From contig JAQJVL010000157.1 in the NCBI GenBank assembly GCA_035578905.1, forward strand, positions 62,001 to 126,000: a stretch of DNA of 64,000 bases. Reading direction: 5' to 3'. This stretch comes from Stictocephala bisonia (taxonomy: Eukaryota > Arthropoda > Insecta > Hemiptera > Membracidae). Positions 11,020-20,792 of the stretch are shown here, in pieces. The stretch's first letter is position 1. The number at the start of each line of letters is the position of its first letter. A model generated the notes under the pieces. That model was not told where the DNA came from and did not search any database. It saw only the letters and a list, made by a program, of their open reading frames with translations. A program made the translations under genes and the position numbers.

Positions 11020-12116
11020 ATGGTTAGATTGCCTAATAAAATACCTCAAGAAAATAAAATAAAATGTATAAGCAATCTATTGCATGTCATGTCTGAGGAA
11101 AGAGGAGACAATAATATAAGTAAAAAATTACGTTTTTTAAAAGAACAACTTAAATTAGCAATTTCAAATAAGGTATCTTATTGTACAACCTCCCTTGTAT
11201 GGTTTGCCACTCTATATTTTTGTTTTCCTACAGCATACAAACATATAAGAGAAGCTAAGGTTTTTACTACGCCTCATTCTCGCTACAGTAAAATCTCCTT
11301 AATCCGGCATTCTATAGTCCGGAATTGTCTATAATCCGGCATCAACGGCAATAGACACAAATTACAGAATTGCCTTCACAATGAACATTGTAAAGTGAGC
11401 AACTCGACAGCTAATAAAAAATAGTTGTAAGAAGCAAGTAGATATTAAATCTTTTTTCAGCCATCTACCAGTACTGTTGCTAAAAACCATAAATACTATA
11501 GTACATTTATGTGCTGTATTTATACTGTATTTTAATTTATTTCATCATGTACTGTACCTAAAAATGCATTTTAATATTTCTCCTGTACTTATATATTGAT
11601 TTATATTGTTTAAATAACCTATGTTTAAATAATATATAAATACAGTAAAATTTTGCTGTGCAAATTATGTTATTTTTTATACACCTCCTGTATTTTTATA
11701 AATAACCTCCATAGTCCGGAATTTTCTTTAATCCGGAAAGAGTAAAGTCCCAAACGTGCCGGATTAAAGAGGTTCTACTGTATTTACAATCATTTACCAC
11801 GAACCTAAGCACTGGTAACCTAAGCACTGGTTTAGATTCGACTCATGTGAGATATTTAAAAAAGAAGTTATCTTGTTTGAACGAAAATGAAAATATCTGT
11901 AATTTACTTATGGGAGAAATTTATCTAAAACCAGATATGAGTTATAAAGGGGGCAAGTTGGAGGGAATTGCTCATAATGTAAATAATGAATCTGTAGGTC
12001 TAGCCACGACCATTCAAGCATTTATGGTCTCCTCTCTTCTTTCACGTGATAAAGATGTTGTGGGATTATTTTCTTGTAGAGATCTAACTTGTGATTACTT
12101 TCATCATTTAATTTAA
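11020..12116 (+). pseudogene. P-type transposase, central domain split by a MITE
   Basis: Before the MITE: FATLYFCFPTAYKHIREAK followed by TPHSRYSK, a segment found upstream of the catalytic domain in P/THAP9 transposases. After the MITE: VRYLKKKLSCLNENENICN, MGEIYLKPDMSYKGGKLEG and TIQAFMVSSLLS. The family motif is D-E-x-x-x-K-P-x-x-x-Y-K-G-G; here it reads MGEIYLKPDMSYKGG, so the catalytic Asp position is Gly while Glu remains. The C-terminal catalytic and GTP-binding insertion regions are missing or unrecognisable. Stops and the insertion make it inactive. Confidence 0.78.
11286..11780. mobile_element. pogo/Tigger-like MITE with TA duplication
   Basis: The ends are CAGTAAAATCTCCTTAATCC and (complement) CAGTAGAACCTCTTTAATCC, an inverted repeat of about 24 bp with few mismatches, flanked by TA at 11284-11285 and 11781-11782. 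A second inverted block, ATAGTCCGGAATT, lies inside both ends. About 495 bp with no coding capacity. The CAGTA...CTC...TTAATCCGGCA style of terminus is that of pogo/Tigger members of the Tc1/mariner superfamily. Confidence 0.85.
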
Positions 12117-12640
12117 TGTTAGATTATCTTAGCGATTCTTATATTTTTTCTTGCCAAAAATGCTCTACTAGCTCTTTAATTTATGTAAAAAAATGTATAA
12201 CAATCTTTTGTAATATTATTCCATTGAATAAATATGCAATAAGGTATCAAAAGAGAAACTTCTCGGGAAATAGAGGTAAATGTAAGAAAAGAAAGGTTGA
12301 TAAGTTAAATCAGTAAGTTGATTTTACTTCAGTTAATATTCAAAAGTTTTCTAGACATATTTAATTATAAAGCATAAGTGAATCATTTAACTTGAGTTTT
12401 TTTATCCCAAATAAATATTTATACAATATTAATTTATCATTTATTTACGTCAAACATGCTCACAGTAAACTTGTTAAAACTTCCTTTAATCTATCACTGG
12501 TAATTTTGCTTAAATTTTAATTACTATAGGCGTGTGAGCGAGCGTCCAATGCAAGTTGTACGGGTATAGAGCGCTCCAATCCGCCCCAAGCTGTGACGTC
12601 ACAACATGAGCAGCGCGGCCTGGAAATCTAGGGGGCCTTG

Positions 12641-13560
12641 GTATAGTGTATCATCGGCCTTCATTTCTTCATCGAGTGTACTTCAAGGGTCCCTTTTGGG
12701 GCCATTCCTATTTTTACTTTTCATAAACGACATTGGTAAGAAACTACCCAATAACTTTTCTTTATTTGCTGATGATTTTAAGCTGTACCAAGGAGATACG
12801 ATCTGAAGAGGACTTTCTAGGACTGCAGGATTCTCTTTGCCAGCTTCTACGGTGGTATGAAATTAATAAGATGACAATTAATCCTATAAAGTCTGAACAC
12901 AGAACTATTACGTTTCACAGAACTAAAACCCCAACCATTACTTATATACTATGATCAAAAGGAGTGATCTTATAAGACTTTGGAATTCTGATGCACTCTT
13001 CTCTGAATTCCAGTCATCATATTGATGCTATTTGTTCTAAGGCATCTAGAATGCTGTGATTTGTTCTGCGATTAGCTAGATTTGGCCTCAATTCCAGAAC
13101 AATGGCCATACTATATAAAGTTCTAGTGCGGCCGAATCTAGAGTATGCATCCTCCATATGGTCATCATACCAGACGAGGAATATTAATAGAATCCAATCT
13201 ATCCAGAGAAGATTTATAAGAATATTGAGCATAAAGAATGGATTTCTCAACAAGGATGTTCCAATTTCTGGAATTGAAGCTAACCTGTGATGACACCACT
13301 TGCTACTAGACGTCTTGTAGCTGATCTCATATTTCTTTATTAACTTTTTAATGGCGCTGTTGATTGTCCACCTTTACTTCAACCTTTATTCAGGGTCCTA
13401 TCAGCTACAAGACTACTTTTTGACTAACTACCAACTGCACAGTCCTATTCCCAGAATGATGAGAGAAGGGAACAAAATTTACCATCTTGTGGACTTTTTC
13501 AACTTGGTCAATGGAATCTTTCATATGGATAGTTCATTTATCTGCCGTCAATGATATGGT
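12641..13560 (+). pseudogene. LINE A reverse transcriptase C-terminal part and 3' domain
   Basis: After the GTATAGT duplication RT resumes: VLQGSLLGPFLFLLFINDI, then FADDFKLY (F-A-D-D catalytic box, 12765-12776), then ILYKVLVRPNLEYASSIWS and IQSIQRRFIRILSI, which is the post-RT region of Jockey/CR1-type LINEs. Two overlapping frames between 12733 and 12806 show a frameshift, and stops are frequent after 13290. The C-terminal part continues in a third frame (RMMREGNKIYHLVDFFNLV). Confidence 0.85.
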
Positions 13561-13992
13561 GTAATGCTCTACCTCACTATGTATTTTTAAAATATCTGTA
13601 AACAAGTCTGTAAATGAAGATTTTTTGATTGCTGCATTATAGGGCCACAACTATGTCAGTGGGAGCATGGTCTCCACACATCTGATAATTATTATTAGTG
13701 TTAATCATTATTGTATTTTTAATATTGTCATTCTGTTACTTTTGTTTTGTTACAATGTTGTACTATTATTTGTAAACATGTAAAATTGGTATACAAAGTA
13801 ATGTGGGAAATGAAATTAAATAAATGATAAAAGTATGGCCAACTAGACGCCATCAGCCACCATCGGCGACAACCACTTGGCCGACTAGACGGCCACGCAG
13901 CCACTAGTGGTCGGACGGCGTGGCCGACTTTAAAGCCACTAAGCACTGAATGTGTTAATATAATCTTAATGTATATCTTAATAATCACCCAC
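13561..13992. other. LINE A 3' untranslated tail and right end of the TTAA element
   Basis: AT-rich 3' sequence of LINE A runs to about 13830 and ends in TGAAATTAAATAAATGATAAA-like simple sequence. Then comes the GC-richer subterminal block of the outer TTAA element with repeated GGCCGACTAGACGGCC-like units, ending at TTAA 13955-13958. Beyond it lies short unassigned DNA. Confidence 0.6.
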
Positions 13993-14077
13993 CTTGAGTG
14001 CGTTGTGTGCTTGGAGAGTATGACAAATAACTTCTTGGTTTCTGTAAGGAGCTCATTTTGTTTAAAACCTCCTTTAC
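13993..14077 (-). CDS. Second candidate exon of the minus-strand gene
   Basis: On the minus strand a pure poly-T tract followed by TTTAG leads into 85 nt ending at a GTGGGT donor. One of its two open frames reads VKEVLNKMSSLQKPRSYLSY and on to an overhang of one base, which completes a Gly codon with the two leading bases of the exon at 829-1030. The composition (Ser, Gln, Pro) is like the downstream exon. It has no domain. If both are real, the intron between them is about 13 kb and consists mostly of the nested transposons at 2214-13958. A chance splice-site combination remains possible. Confidence 0.38.
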
Positions 14078-14269
14078 CTAAAAAAAAAAAAATTAAAGAT
14101 ATCTATATATTTTTAATGACAGTGGTTTACTAAGCACAAAAGTGGCAGATACTTGGTCATAACCTGGAGCTGAGCCTCCCTTTAATAAGTTCAAGCAATG
14201 TTTTACATTTCATTTCATAACTGTATTTGAAGGTCCAATATAAAGTACTGAGTTTTCAGTAAATTCCCT

Positions 14270-15050
14270 GTTATATACTATTGTTGGTTTCCTCGATTTT
14301 AAAGCAAACATCCAATTTATTTCCAATTTTAGAAAATGATTTATTAAGCTTGTTGACCATCTGTTCATTGTAAGTCACTGTCAATGTTACCAAGATGTTT
14401 TTGCAGATAAAAGTGAAACCACTTTCTAGGATTTTAATTCATAGTGTATTTAAGAGATCATTATAAACTACGAGAGTAGGAAGTTGATTTTTTAAATATT
14501 TTTTTCCTATAAGAGATAATTTATAATCTATTGCCATTTCTAAATAAGAGGAACTGAAATAAAACTTATCTACTTTAAACTCTCTTCTTGAACCGAATAT
14601 AGATTGGATAATCCTAAAAATACCACATTAGCAGAATTGCTAATGTTGTTCAGGCCATCAGTAAGTTTTCTAACAATAAACCTCCATGTTGAAGGCATAA
14701 AATGTTACGAAATCAGCTAAACAATACACTCTTCTTCCAGACTTACTTGGTTTTAATGAACTGGAGGAGAAGAAAAAGTTCAGGGATAATCTGTCCCATT
14801 TTTTTCCAAACAATAGTGTAACATTTTTTACAGTTATACTTAAATTGTACAAACAATTCACAAGTTGCTAATTAATGTAGTTGGCGCCTTACATTCCTAG
14901 TCTGATTTCCATCATCAAACCATTGATACGTTAAAAAGAATAGGATGTTAATATTCATTGCTGTCCTAAAGAATCCTTTACCAGTGAAGTGTGTTCTTAA
15001 CAAGTCATCTAAATTTACATGATGATTTCGTCATGTACAATAGTCCAAAA
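14270..15050 (-). pseudogene. Decayed piggyBac transposase (second family)
   Basis: Reading the minus strand in patches gives FRTAMNINILFFL followed by TYQWFDDGNQTR (14897-14975), then SLKPSKSGRRVYCLADFV and TFYAFNMEVYC (14670-14765), then VDKFYFSSSYLEMA, KLSLIGKKYLKNQLP (about 14460-14590) and SGFTFICKNILVTL. These follow the order of a piggyBac DDE_Tnp_1_7 domain: F-R-x-x-M-x-x-x-R-F...F-D-D, then P-S-K-x-x-x-G-x-K...D, then D-x-F-x-S-x-x-L and the G-x-x-x-K-N-x-x-x-L-P strand. Multiple stops and frame changes. It is clearly diverged from the copy at 3283-4333. I found no convincing TTAA ends. Confidence 0.6.
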
Positions 15051-15505
15051 AATCTTTAATTTCTGTATCACTAGTGTCAGTGATAAGCAACATTTATATG
15101 ACAATATATATATATATATATTATGACTATTAACGCTGTCAAAATATTACTTGTAAAAAAGTACGTAAAAACCTCGTTAATTCAACACCAGAGAATTCAA
15201 CAGTCAAAGAATGGAATGAAAGATAGAATGGAAGGCAGCAAAAAACCAAGAGAAGCAAAATGAGACAGCTCAGGACAGCAAAACATAACAGCTGACAGAA
15301 ATTCAACAGCAAACAAAACACAATGACACACACTATGACAACATACATGGCAGCTAGCTGAGACATGATTGTTGTTATGTGCCACGCTAGATATTTGACT
15401 GTAACCGAACTTCAAAGGATGCCATTTATAAAAACAAGTGGTTTATTGCAATCCATTTTTGGCTAACAACCAACTGATTTTGTTATATTGGTGACACTTA
15501 TTATA
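15051..15505. other. Short (AT) run and Tigger-like terminal fragment
   Basis: A dinucleotide run sits at about 15104-15120. GTAAAAACCTCGTTAATTCA (15165-15184) resembles a Tigger/pogo terminus without a recognisable partner. The overlapping open frames on the minus strand here are hydrophobic, low in information and not credible genes. Confidence 0.4.
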
Positions 15506-16237
15506 CAGGATGGAAAAAAAAATATGGAAACGCTTTTACAACTTTTGTATGACTTCATTTGTAAAAATGAAATCTTGTACATGATCATAGTTACAAAGAA
15601 CTTACTTTTTGATGCCATTAGCATTTTCATATTTTCAGAGGGACGGTCCACGAGGAGTTAAACGAAAATCTTCAACATACGCCTAGGTCGAGTTTGGTAT
15701 CAAATGAAAGGTCTATTCAAGAGAAATTAATTGCTGCATACCGGACTTCGAAAGGGATGTCTTTTCCAGAGTAGCAGTCATTTGAATTTCAAAGTAATTA
15801 ATTTTAACAATATTATTTCTCCGCTATTTAATGGTTTTAAGTAAATTATTCTCATCAAAAATTATATATAAATTAATTTCTACCTTAACATTTTTGACGA
15901 TTTCCCGCACGTAGGGTCACATACAACTAAACATGACTGAAGACTGATTCAGATAAGTATACTCCGACTCGGTCGATTGCTTGTCTCTACACCTTGTTAA
16001 TTGTCATGTAGAATGCCACTTTGATAGGGAATTATCTTTGCTTAAATGAGATGAAACAGTCTTCTCAGATGGTGATAAGTCAATGCGAGATAATAAATAA
16101 TAGTACTTGTTAACCAATCAAAACAGTTCTCAAACATGGATTATATGTTTGGAGAATTATACTTCCATGATTCTCAAAATAAATATAGAAAAAATAACGT
16201 TGTTGTGAAAGCGTTTCCATATTTTTTTCCCACCCTG
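15506..16237. mobile_element. Tc1/mariner-type MITE with TA duplication
   Basis: Terminal inverted repeats: left CAGGATGGAAAAAAAAATAT, right complement CAGGGTGGGAAAAAAATATG, both continuing with GGAAACGCTTT-CACAAC-like sequence over about 38 bp. TA flanks both ends (15504-15505 and 16238-16239). No transposase is readable in the 732 bp. The interior block 15890-16020 recurs inverted at 16985-17140, so the family has another copy next door. Confidence 0.85.
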
Positions 16238-16984
16238 TATATCTATATATTAAAAACATTTATGAAAATCTAATGGCAGTCAGTACGGCCGTTATATCTG
16301 TCCAATTTCCTTCATTTTGCTTTTAAATGAAAGGTATTTGTTTACAGATCATTGAAAAGTAATGAAAGTTACTTACCTTTGGTATTTTTCACTTTTTGCT
16401 TAAAAATGTTTGTCTCCTATACATTTCTTATAGGGAATCTGAAACGTACCGTTAACATTTCTTTTTCAGTTTCTCCGGTGTTATTGAACCTACATACTTT
16501 GTTTTGATTTAAGAACACTCAGTGAAATGTGCGCTTTATTTTAGCTACTGATCACTCAAATTGGTTAAGACTGAGGTACGAACATCCGACCTGAATTTTG
16601 GTTTTTTAAAAGTATATTTCATGTTATGAACGTAAATAAACAAGCCATTGTCATCTGTGCATTAGGCATCTCAAGAGAGGTTTGTTTACATTCAGATTAT
16701 TATATTTTTTTTCTCTATATGCCATTTATTCATGTAAGTTTAATGTAGCTGTTGGTCTAGCCACTATATACATTTCTTTAGTTACTTTACAAGTTTTGTT
16801 AGTATTTTGCACCATGAATGATGGGTCTTGGAAGGAAAACAAAAAACACTCGCAGGAATAGTGAAAAACGTATATTGGAGAGTGAAGGATCTAATTTGAT
16901 GACATGTGGTCATTTAACCAGAAGAAAAAGATAAGACCCTGATGACACTGATCTGTTCCATTTTCATTTAAGCGAAGACAATTC
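16238..16984. other. Unassigned AT-rich DNA
   Basis: No coding sequence, terminal repeats or tandem structure recognised in this roughly 750-bp stretch. Confidence 0.4.
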
Positions 16985-17140
16985 CCTATCATTTTCTGCA
17001 TGACAATTAACAAAGTGTAGAGACAAACAATCGACCGAGTCGGAGTATACTTACCTGAATCAGTCCTCAGTCATGGTCAGTTATATGTGACCCTACCACG
17101 TTGGAAATTGTTAAAAAATGTTGAGGTAGAAATTTAACTT
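16985..17140 (-). repeat. Inverted partial copy of the 15506-16237 MITE interior
   Basis: The complement of this block matches about 15880-16020 closely, including ACTCCGACTCGGTCGATTG and TGTCTCTACAC followed by TTGTTAATTGTCAT. It is opposite in orientation to the first copy, about 1 kb away. No ends of its own were found, so it is a truncated copy. Confidence 0.75.
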
Positions 17141-17838
17141 CAAGGTCGACTCACATCCAATGTGGTTTGGAAGGAAGTATTGTGAAATTAGATAGTCTTT
17201 TTTGTGAACGAGATTGAACCGTCATGTCAACTAATTAAAATGTTTTTTTGATATGAGATTTTTCATACATCATTAAAAATATGAAAACTGATTTCTTGAC
17301 TAAGTATGTTACTCCTTTCTTATTTAAAGAGGTAAACAAGTAATAACACGCCCCACCTACTAATTACAATATCGATTAACGCTGCGGAGCACTTGTATTA
17401 TAACATTTACTAAAAAAAAGCTGAAAAACTGCTTGAAGTACTGGGATGTCCCAGTCGATATACTTGTTGACCTCTTTATAGAAGAGCTACAAATAAGACA
17501 AAACGTTAGTGATGTTTTCCTGTAAAAAACTACTAAATTGGCTACTTGACTGCCACACTCCGTTAGCTAAAATAGAACTTGTAAAATAAGCTGTTATACT
17601 AACTGGAACTTGTTCAAAAAACATTTTTGGGATGCAACACTATCCCTCTTGTATAAAATGCTCCGACTTTAAAACAGCTTTTGCACCAGCATTGACATAT
17701 TTCACTAAAACACACAGACCGTTCAGAGGAAGATACTGGCTGCCTCACATTCGGTTTCAGATAATTTAAATCTTAAGAGCCTTGCATGCCCGTCAAGAAT
17801 ATAGCTTTGTGCACTTCAGGTTTATCTATATTCTTTAT
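17141..17838. other. Unassigned DNA
   Basis: I recognise no gene. Short minus-strand open patches (for example near 17560-17720) have no identifiable motif and are broken by stops. Confidence 0.35.
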
Positions 17839-18240
17839 ACAGTAGAAACCCGATTAACCGAAATCGGGTTAACTGGAACACAAGTCGACCGAAACGTTCC
17901 TTATATAATTATAAGTACAGTACATAATACAGTAACAAAAAAAACCAAACACTATAAATACAAAACTGAACTAATAATTGCATATAATGTCAGTTTTCCA
18001 CATCAAAACAAAGAAACTGTACCGGGTAGTTTGACCAGTACATTTTTGTTACTTGTTGACATGGTTTGCCAGGCTGCCTGAGATCGCTCGTGCGCTGCGA
18101 TTTGTTTACTTTAGTGGCCATTGGCTCAGACTCTGTCGTATCATGTTTCCATCTGTCGATCTGTCGTTTGAATTGTTCTCGGCGCCCTCTCTTCACGACA
18201 TGTATTCTGGCTAGAGACTCAAACTCCAGGGTCCTTGAGT
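17839..18240 (+). repeat. Tigger/pogo-like terminus with internal hairpin, truncated
   Basis: CAGTAGAAACCCGATTAACC begins at about 17839, is preceded by TA, and contains a 9-bp perfect inverted pair (AACCCGATT and AATCGGGTT). It resembles Tigger-family ends, but no inverted partner was found. The downstream block to about 18240 is GC-richer than its surroundings and unassigned. Confidence 0.45.
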
Positions 18241-18745
18241 AGTACATTTTGCCCTCAGCCTGCCGACCGGAGGAAGTTCTACCATCTACACTGCTAGCCT
18301 GGCCTAAGGACCATGTATAGAGCCCAGTTGCGATTCTGCTGCCCCACTTACATCTTTGGGTAGGATTCTTCTGTCCTCAGGTCAGTGCGTTTCATGTTTT
18401 TCCCGGCGGCTGAGCTGGGGGTTGTAATTTTGTGTGATATATAATAAAAAAAAAGGAAAAGGAAAATAAAATAATAAAAAAGAAAATGTTCTCCACTAGG
18501 CCACGCCCTTCATAAAAATGAACTGAAAGTTATATTTGAACTTGAACGCAGCCAAGTGATTTTTATTTTGGCCAAATTTTTTTTAATAGTGTATACATGT
18601 TAATATTTATTGTTTTTATCTTAGATTAGTTTATTTTGTTGTTATATGTTTCTTAATTTTATCTTTGTTAGGCACTATTGTTAAATTTGTTTTCAAACAA
18701 TTAGTATCCGTGATCTATAAATATTTTGTATGCCTAAGATTTTTT
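18241..18745. repeat. GC-richer, LTR-like segment (left of the TTAA element)
   Basis: GC-rich then T-rich DNA resembling LTR or 3' UTR sequence. It appears to continue past the TTAA element at about 19640-20150 (GAGCTGCCCAGGGACTCCGG, then T-rich sequence and AATAAATTAG). Without a PBS or paired LTR the call is weak. Confidence 0.25.
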
Positions 18746-19639
18746 TTAACACTTTGGCTCCCACGCATATAAAGTGTCTATACCCCCAGCCCGAGAGGCT
18801 TTTATCATTTTATGCGCTCGCTACCATTGTGTATATATTTTATACACATGAATTGGTCATGTTTCTGCTGCTGTGTATAGATTATTTGCACACATATCAT
18901 TACAACTTATGGCTCTATCTATTGGGCTGGGCCTAGACTGCCACCGGCAGCATTGGTCCGGAGATTGGCCACCAGGAGCAGCACCAGTCAGTCAATGTTT
19001 TGCTCTTGTTTTCACAAACAGATACAGGTTAGGTGAAGTGGGTTTGTGTTTATGTGTATGCTTATTTTATAGTTTTAACATGGATTCTGATACAATTCGT
19101 AATGAATTGGAATATATTTTTAGTAGTGAAAGTGAGTTAAGTATATATCAAAACCTGAGTGATAGTATGGATCCGCTTTCAAAAACCACAAATCAGTGCC
19201 TAAATATACCCAATAGGCATGGACAAATATTTTTTTCAAGATAATTTTGTTTCTGTAATCTTCCCTACTCTTCTTATATAATTATATTTGAGTTTATATT
19301 ATACTTTTTACTTATTTCCCTACATTCTAAAAAAATATTTAGATTCTTGGGGGTTTTGTACCATGTTGCATTACATAATTGTAGTACCCAGGCCCATGTG
19401 TATCATATTTTCACACACCTTATAAAATTCTCTATATGGGCATTAGAGCATTTTTTTATGTATTCATATGTTCTAGTACGCATTACCAATAAGATAAGAC
19501 ACCTGGACCATCTTGGGTCAGAGATAAAAAATATAACTTTTTTAGGATAAAATATCACTGTGTATAAAATATATACACATGGGCTGCTGGGACAATTAAG
19601 TGTGTATAAAAATGATACACATGGGAGCCAAAGTGTTAA
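18746..19639. mobile_element. piggyBac-type non-autonomous element with TTAA
   Basis: The left end is TTAACACTTTGGCTCCCACG and the complement of the right end is TTAACACTTTGGCTCCCATG, 17 matching bases before the first difference. TTAA is present at both edges. Inside each end are similar blocks with ATACACATG-like motifs and CCCAGC. At about 0.9 kb it is too short to be autonomous. A short acidic reading frame at 19079-19243 may be the N-terminus of its lost transposase. Confidence 0.85.
19079..19243 (+). pseudogene. Probable N-terminal remnant of a piggyBac transposase
   Basis: The open frame MDSDTIRNELEYIFSSESE continues to a stop at about 19243. The acidic start is like the N-termini of piggyBac transposases (compare 4333 and 56262), and the frame sits inside a TTAA-flanked element. 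No DDE domain remains, so the assignment rests on context. Confidence 0.4.
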
Positions 19640-20394
19640 TACTGTTTAAATTAAAAGATTGTTCAAATTGTTGTTAGGCCTTGTGGTTAATTTTGTTATT
19701 TATTTCGTTTGTAGTATTTTGGAAGTGAATTTTTACTAGAACGGTACCGTGTTATATTTTATTTTGTTTAATTTTTAAATATTCACCAAAAAGGGATTAT
19801 TGTATTATTTCTTTAACTTCTAATTCGGAGCTGCCCAGGGACTCCGGCTTACTCCTTGGTTTCGGCGGAATCATGGGATGTGGGCTGAATTGCCGGTTAA
19901 TTGGTGTTGTCTAAAATTTTTCTAAATTTTTCATTATAAGTTTTTTTGTCTCTAGTTTTATGCAGATAGGCACATATGTTTGTAATTTTGGTATATACTG
20001 TATAGCGTTTGTTGTTTTTGTTTCCTGTTATTTATTTAAGTGTAATTTTGATATTGTGGTCTTCTGCCGGTTTTTCAGAATGATTAATTAATTTTCTTGA
20101 AATAAATTAGTTTTTGCTCAGCTGCCGAGTTGTAATTTGACCCTCCAACTGCCACCCGTGATCCTATCGCCTGACTAGTTTTGAGCCATCCCCCAGTTGG
20201 CACGACTTCCAGTTTTGGGTGGGGGATGGGTCTCAAAACTGCAGCAATAAAACCACTCACAATCCAAGCAGCTGAAGAGTCTGTAAAAGTAAACAAGTTT
20301 CGTAAATAACACACTACTGTATTACGTTGTCTGAAAACGACTACGGGGATTCCAAAGGCATTTAAATATGAATTTATTTATAGGCTTTCAAATA
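19640..20394. other. LTR-like or UTR-like unassigned DNA
   Basis: T-rich DNA with a GC-rich block at 19825-19900 and another at 20115-20240. It may be the right half of an LTR-like unit split by the TTAA element at 18746-19639. No coding sequence recognised. Confidence 0.3.
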
Positions 20395-20792
20395 ATATTT
20401 AAATGCCAGCAGGCCGTCACTGAGGCCAAACACTCGAATTTAACGCAAATTACGAATTTTTGTTGAGAAAATAAGACGATTAGGATAAGTTAGGTTGTCA
20501 GTAAAAAATGTATTTTTCGAGCTGAAAAAATAATTTTACTACAAAACCAGTAATATATTTGTGTTCAACATAAAAAACACGAGAAATGAAAAAAGATGTC
20601 AAAAAATAACGATTTTAAAAAAGTTTGTTTTTCATTGTTAGATAAAAAACTAGTTAAAATCCGAGATTTTTTGGTAAAAACGAGTTTTCGCGGATGAAAT
20701 CAAACTTCTCTAGAGATATAAACTCATTTTTCACCAATTTTTTAACATGAAATCATATTTTCAGAGGTGGCAAGAAAGTGCATAATTACTGG
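20395..20792 (+). repeat. Foldback-family copy (half A only)
   Basis: Starts in the GC-rich centre (AGCAGGCCGTCACTGAGGCC), runs through ACACTCGAATTTAACGCAAA, GATATAAACTCATTTTTCAC and ATATTTTCAGAGGTGG, and ends GGCAAGAAAGTGCATAATTA. The same sequence occurs at 44070-44425 (same orientation) and 38757-39160 (inverted). Half B on the other side of the centre is missing here. Confidence 0.85.

Larger units (their letters stand above)
10169..12640 (+). mobile_element. P-type (THAP transposase) DNA transposon
   Basis: Left end CAAGGCCACACTAGATTCCC and right end (complement) CAAGGCCCCCTAGATTTCCA form inverted repeats that continue, with indels, for about 70 bp, including GGCCGCGCTGCTC and a GACGTCAC block on both sides. 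The flanking direct repeat is GTATAGT (7 perfect bases; 8 if GGTATAGT is counted with a one-base shift), close to the 8-bp duplications of P elements. Both flanks are LINE A RT sequence. The interior codes for a degenerate THAP-domain P transposase and is itself interrupted by a TA-flanked MITE at 11286-11780. Confidence 0.85.
2990..13830 (+). mobile_element. Non-LTR retrotransposon (LINE A), Jockey/CR1-like, broken into four pieces
   Basis: Four plus-strand pieces read as one LINE: a PHD-finger ORF1 (about 2990-3110 and 5005-5770), an endonuclease plus reverse transcriptase ORF2 (5860-7416, 9902-10168, 12641-13560) and an AT-rich 3' tail ending near 13830 with AAATAAATGATAAA. The gaps are younger insertions with their own terminal repeats and target duplications. 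Many stops and frameshifts show the element is dead. Its 5' end is uncertain, somewhere between about 2880 and 2990. Assignment to the Jockey/CR1 group rests on the PHD-type ORF1 and apurinic endonuclease; a finer clade call needs an RT tree. Confidence 0.8.
2214..13958. mobile_element. TTAA-flanked element (piggyBac-type ends) hosting a nest of other transposons
   Basis: The left edge reads TTAACACATTCAGTGCT (2214-2230) and the right edge is its exact reverse complement (13942-13958), each with a TTAA as in piggyBac-superfamily target sites. Subterminal DNA also matches in inverted orientation: the complement of GGCCGTCTAGTCAGCC near 2435 nearly equals GGCCGACTAGACGGCC near 13880, and a related block lies near 13836. 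The interior is now mostly later insertions, chiefly a LINE. No transposase of its own is identifiable, so the original element was probably short and non-autonomous. The two ends could belong to two separate copies of one family, but shared termini plus subterminal repeats favour one element. Confidence 0.6.

Noticed and set aside
15139..15415. Two hydrophobic minus-strand frames as membrane proteins
   Set aside because: Overlapping frames over the same bases, no conserved motif, adjacent to repeat fragments; translated AT-rich DNA commonly looks hydrophobic.
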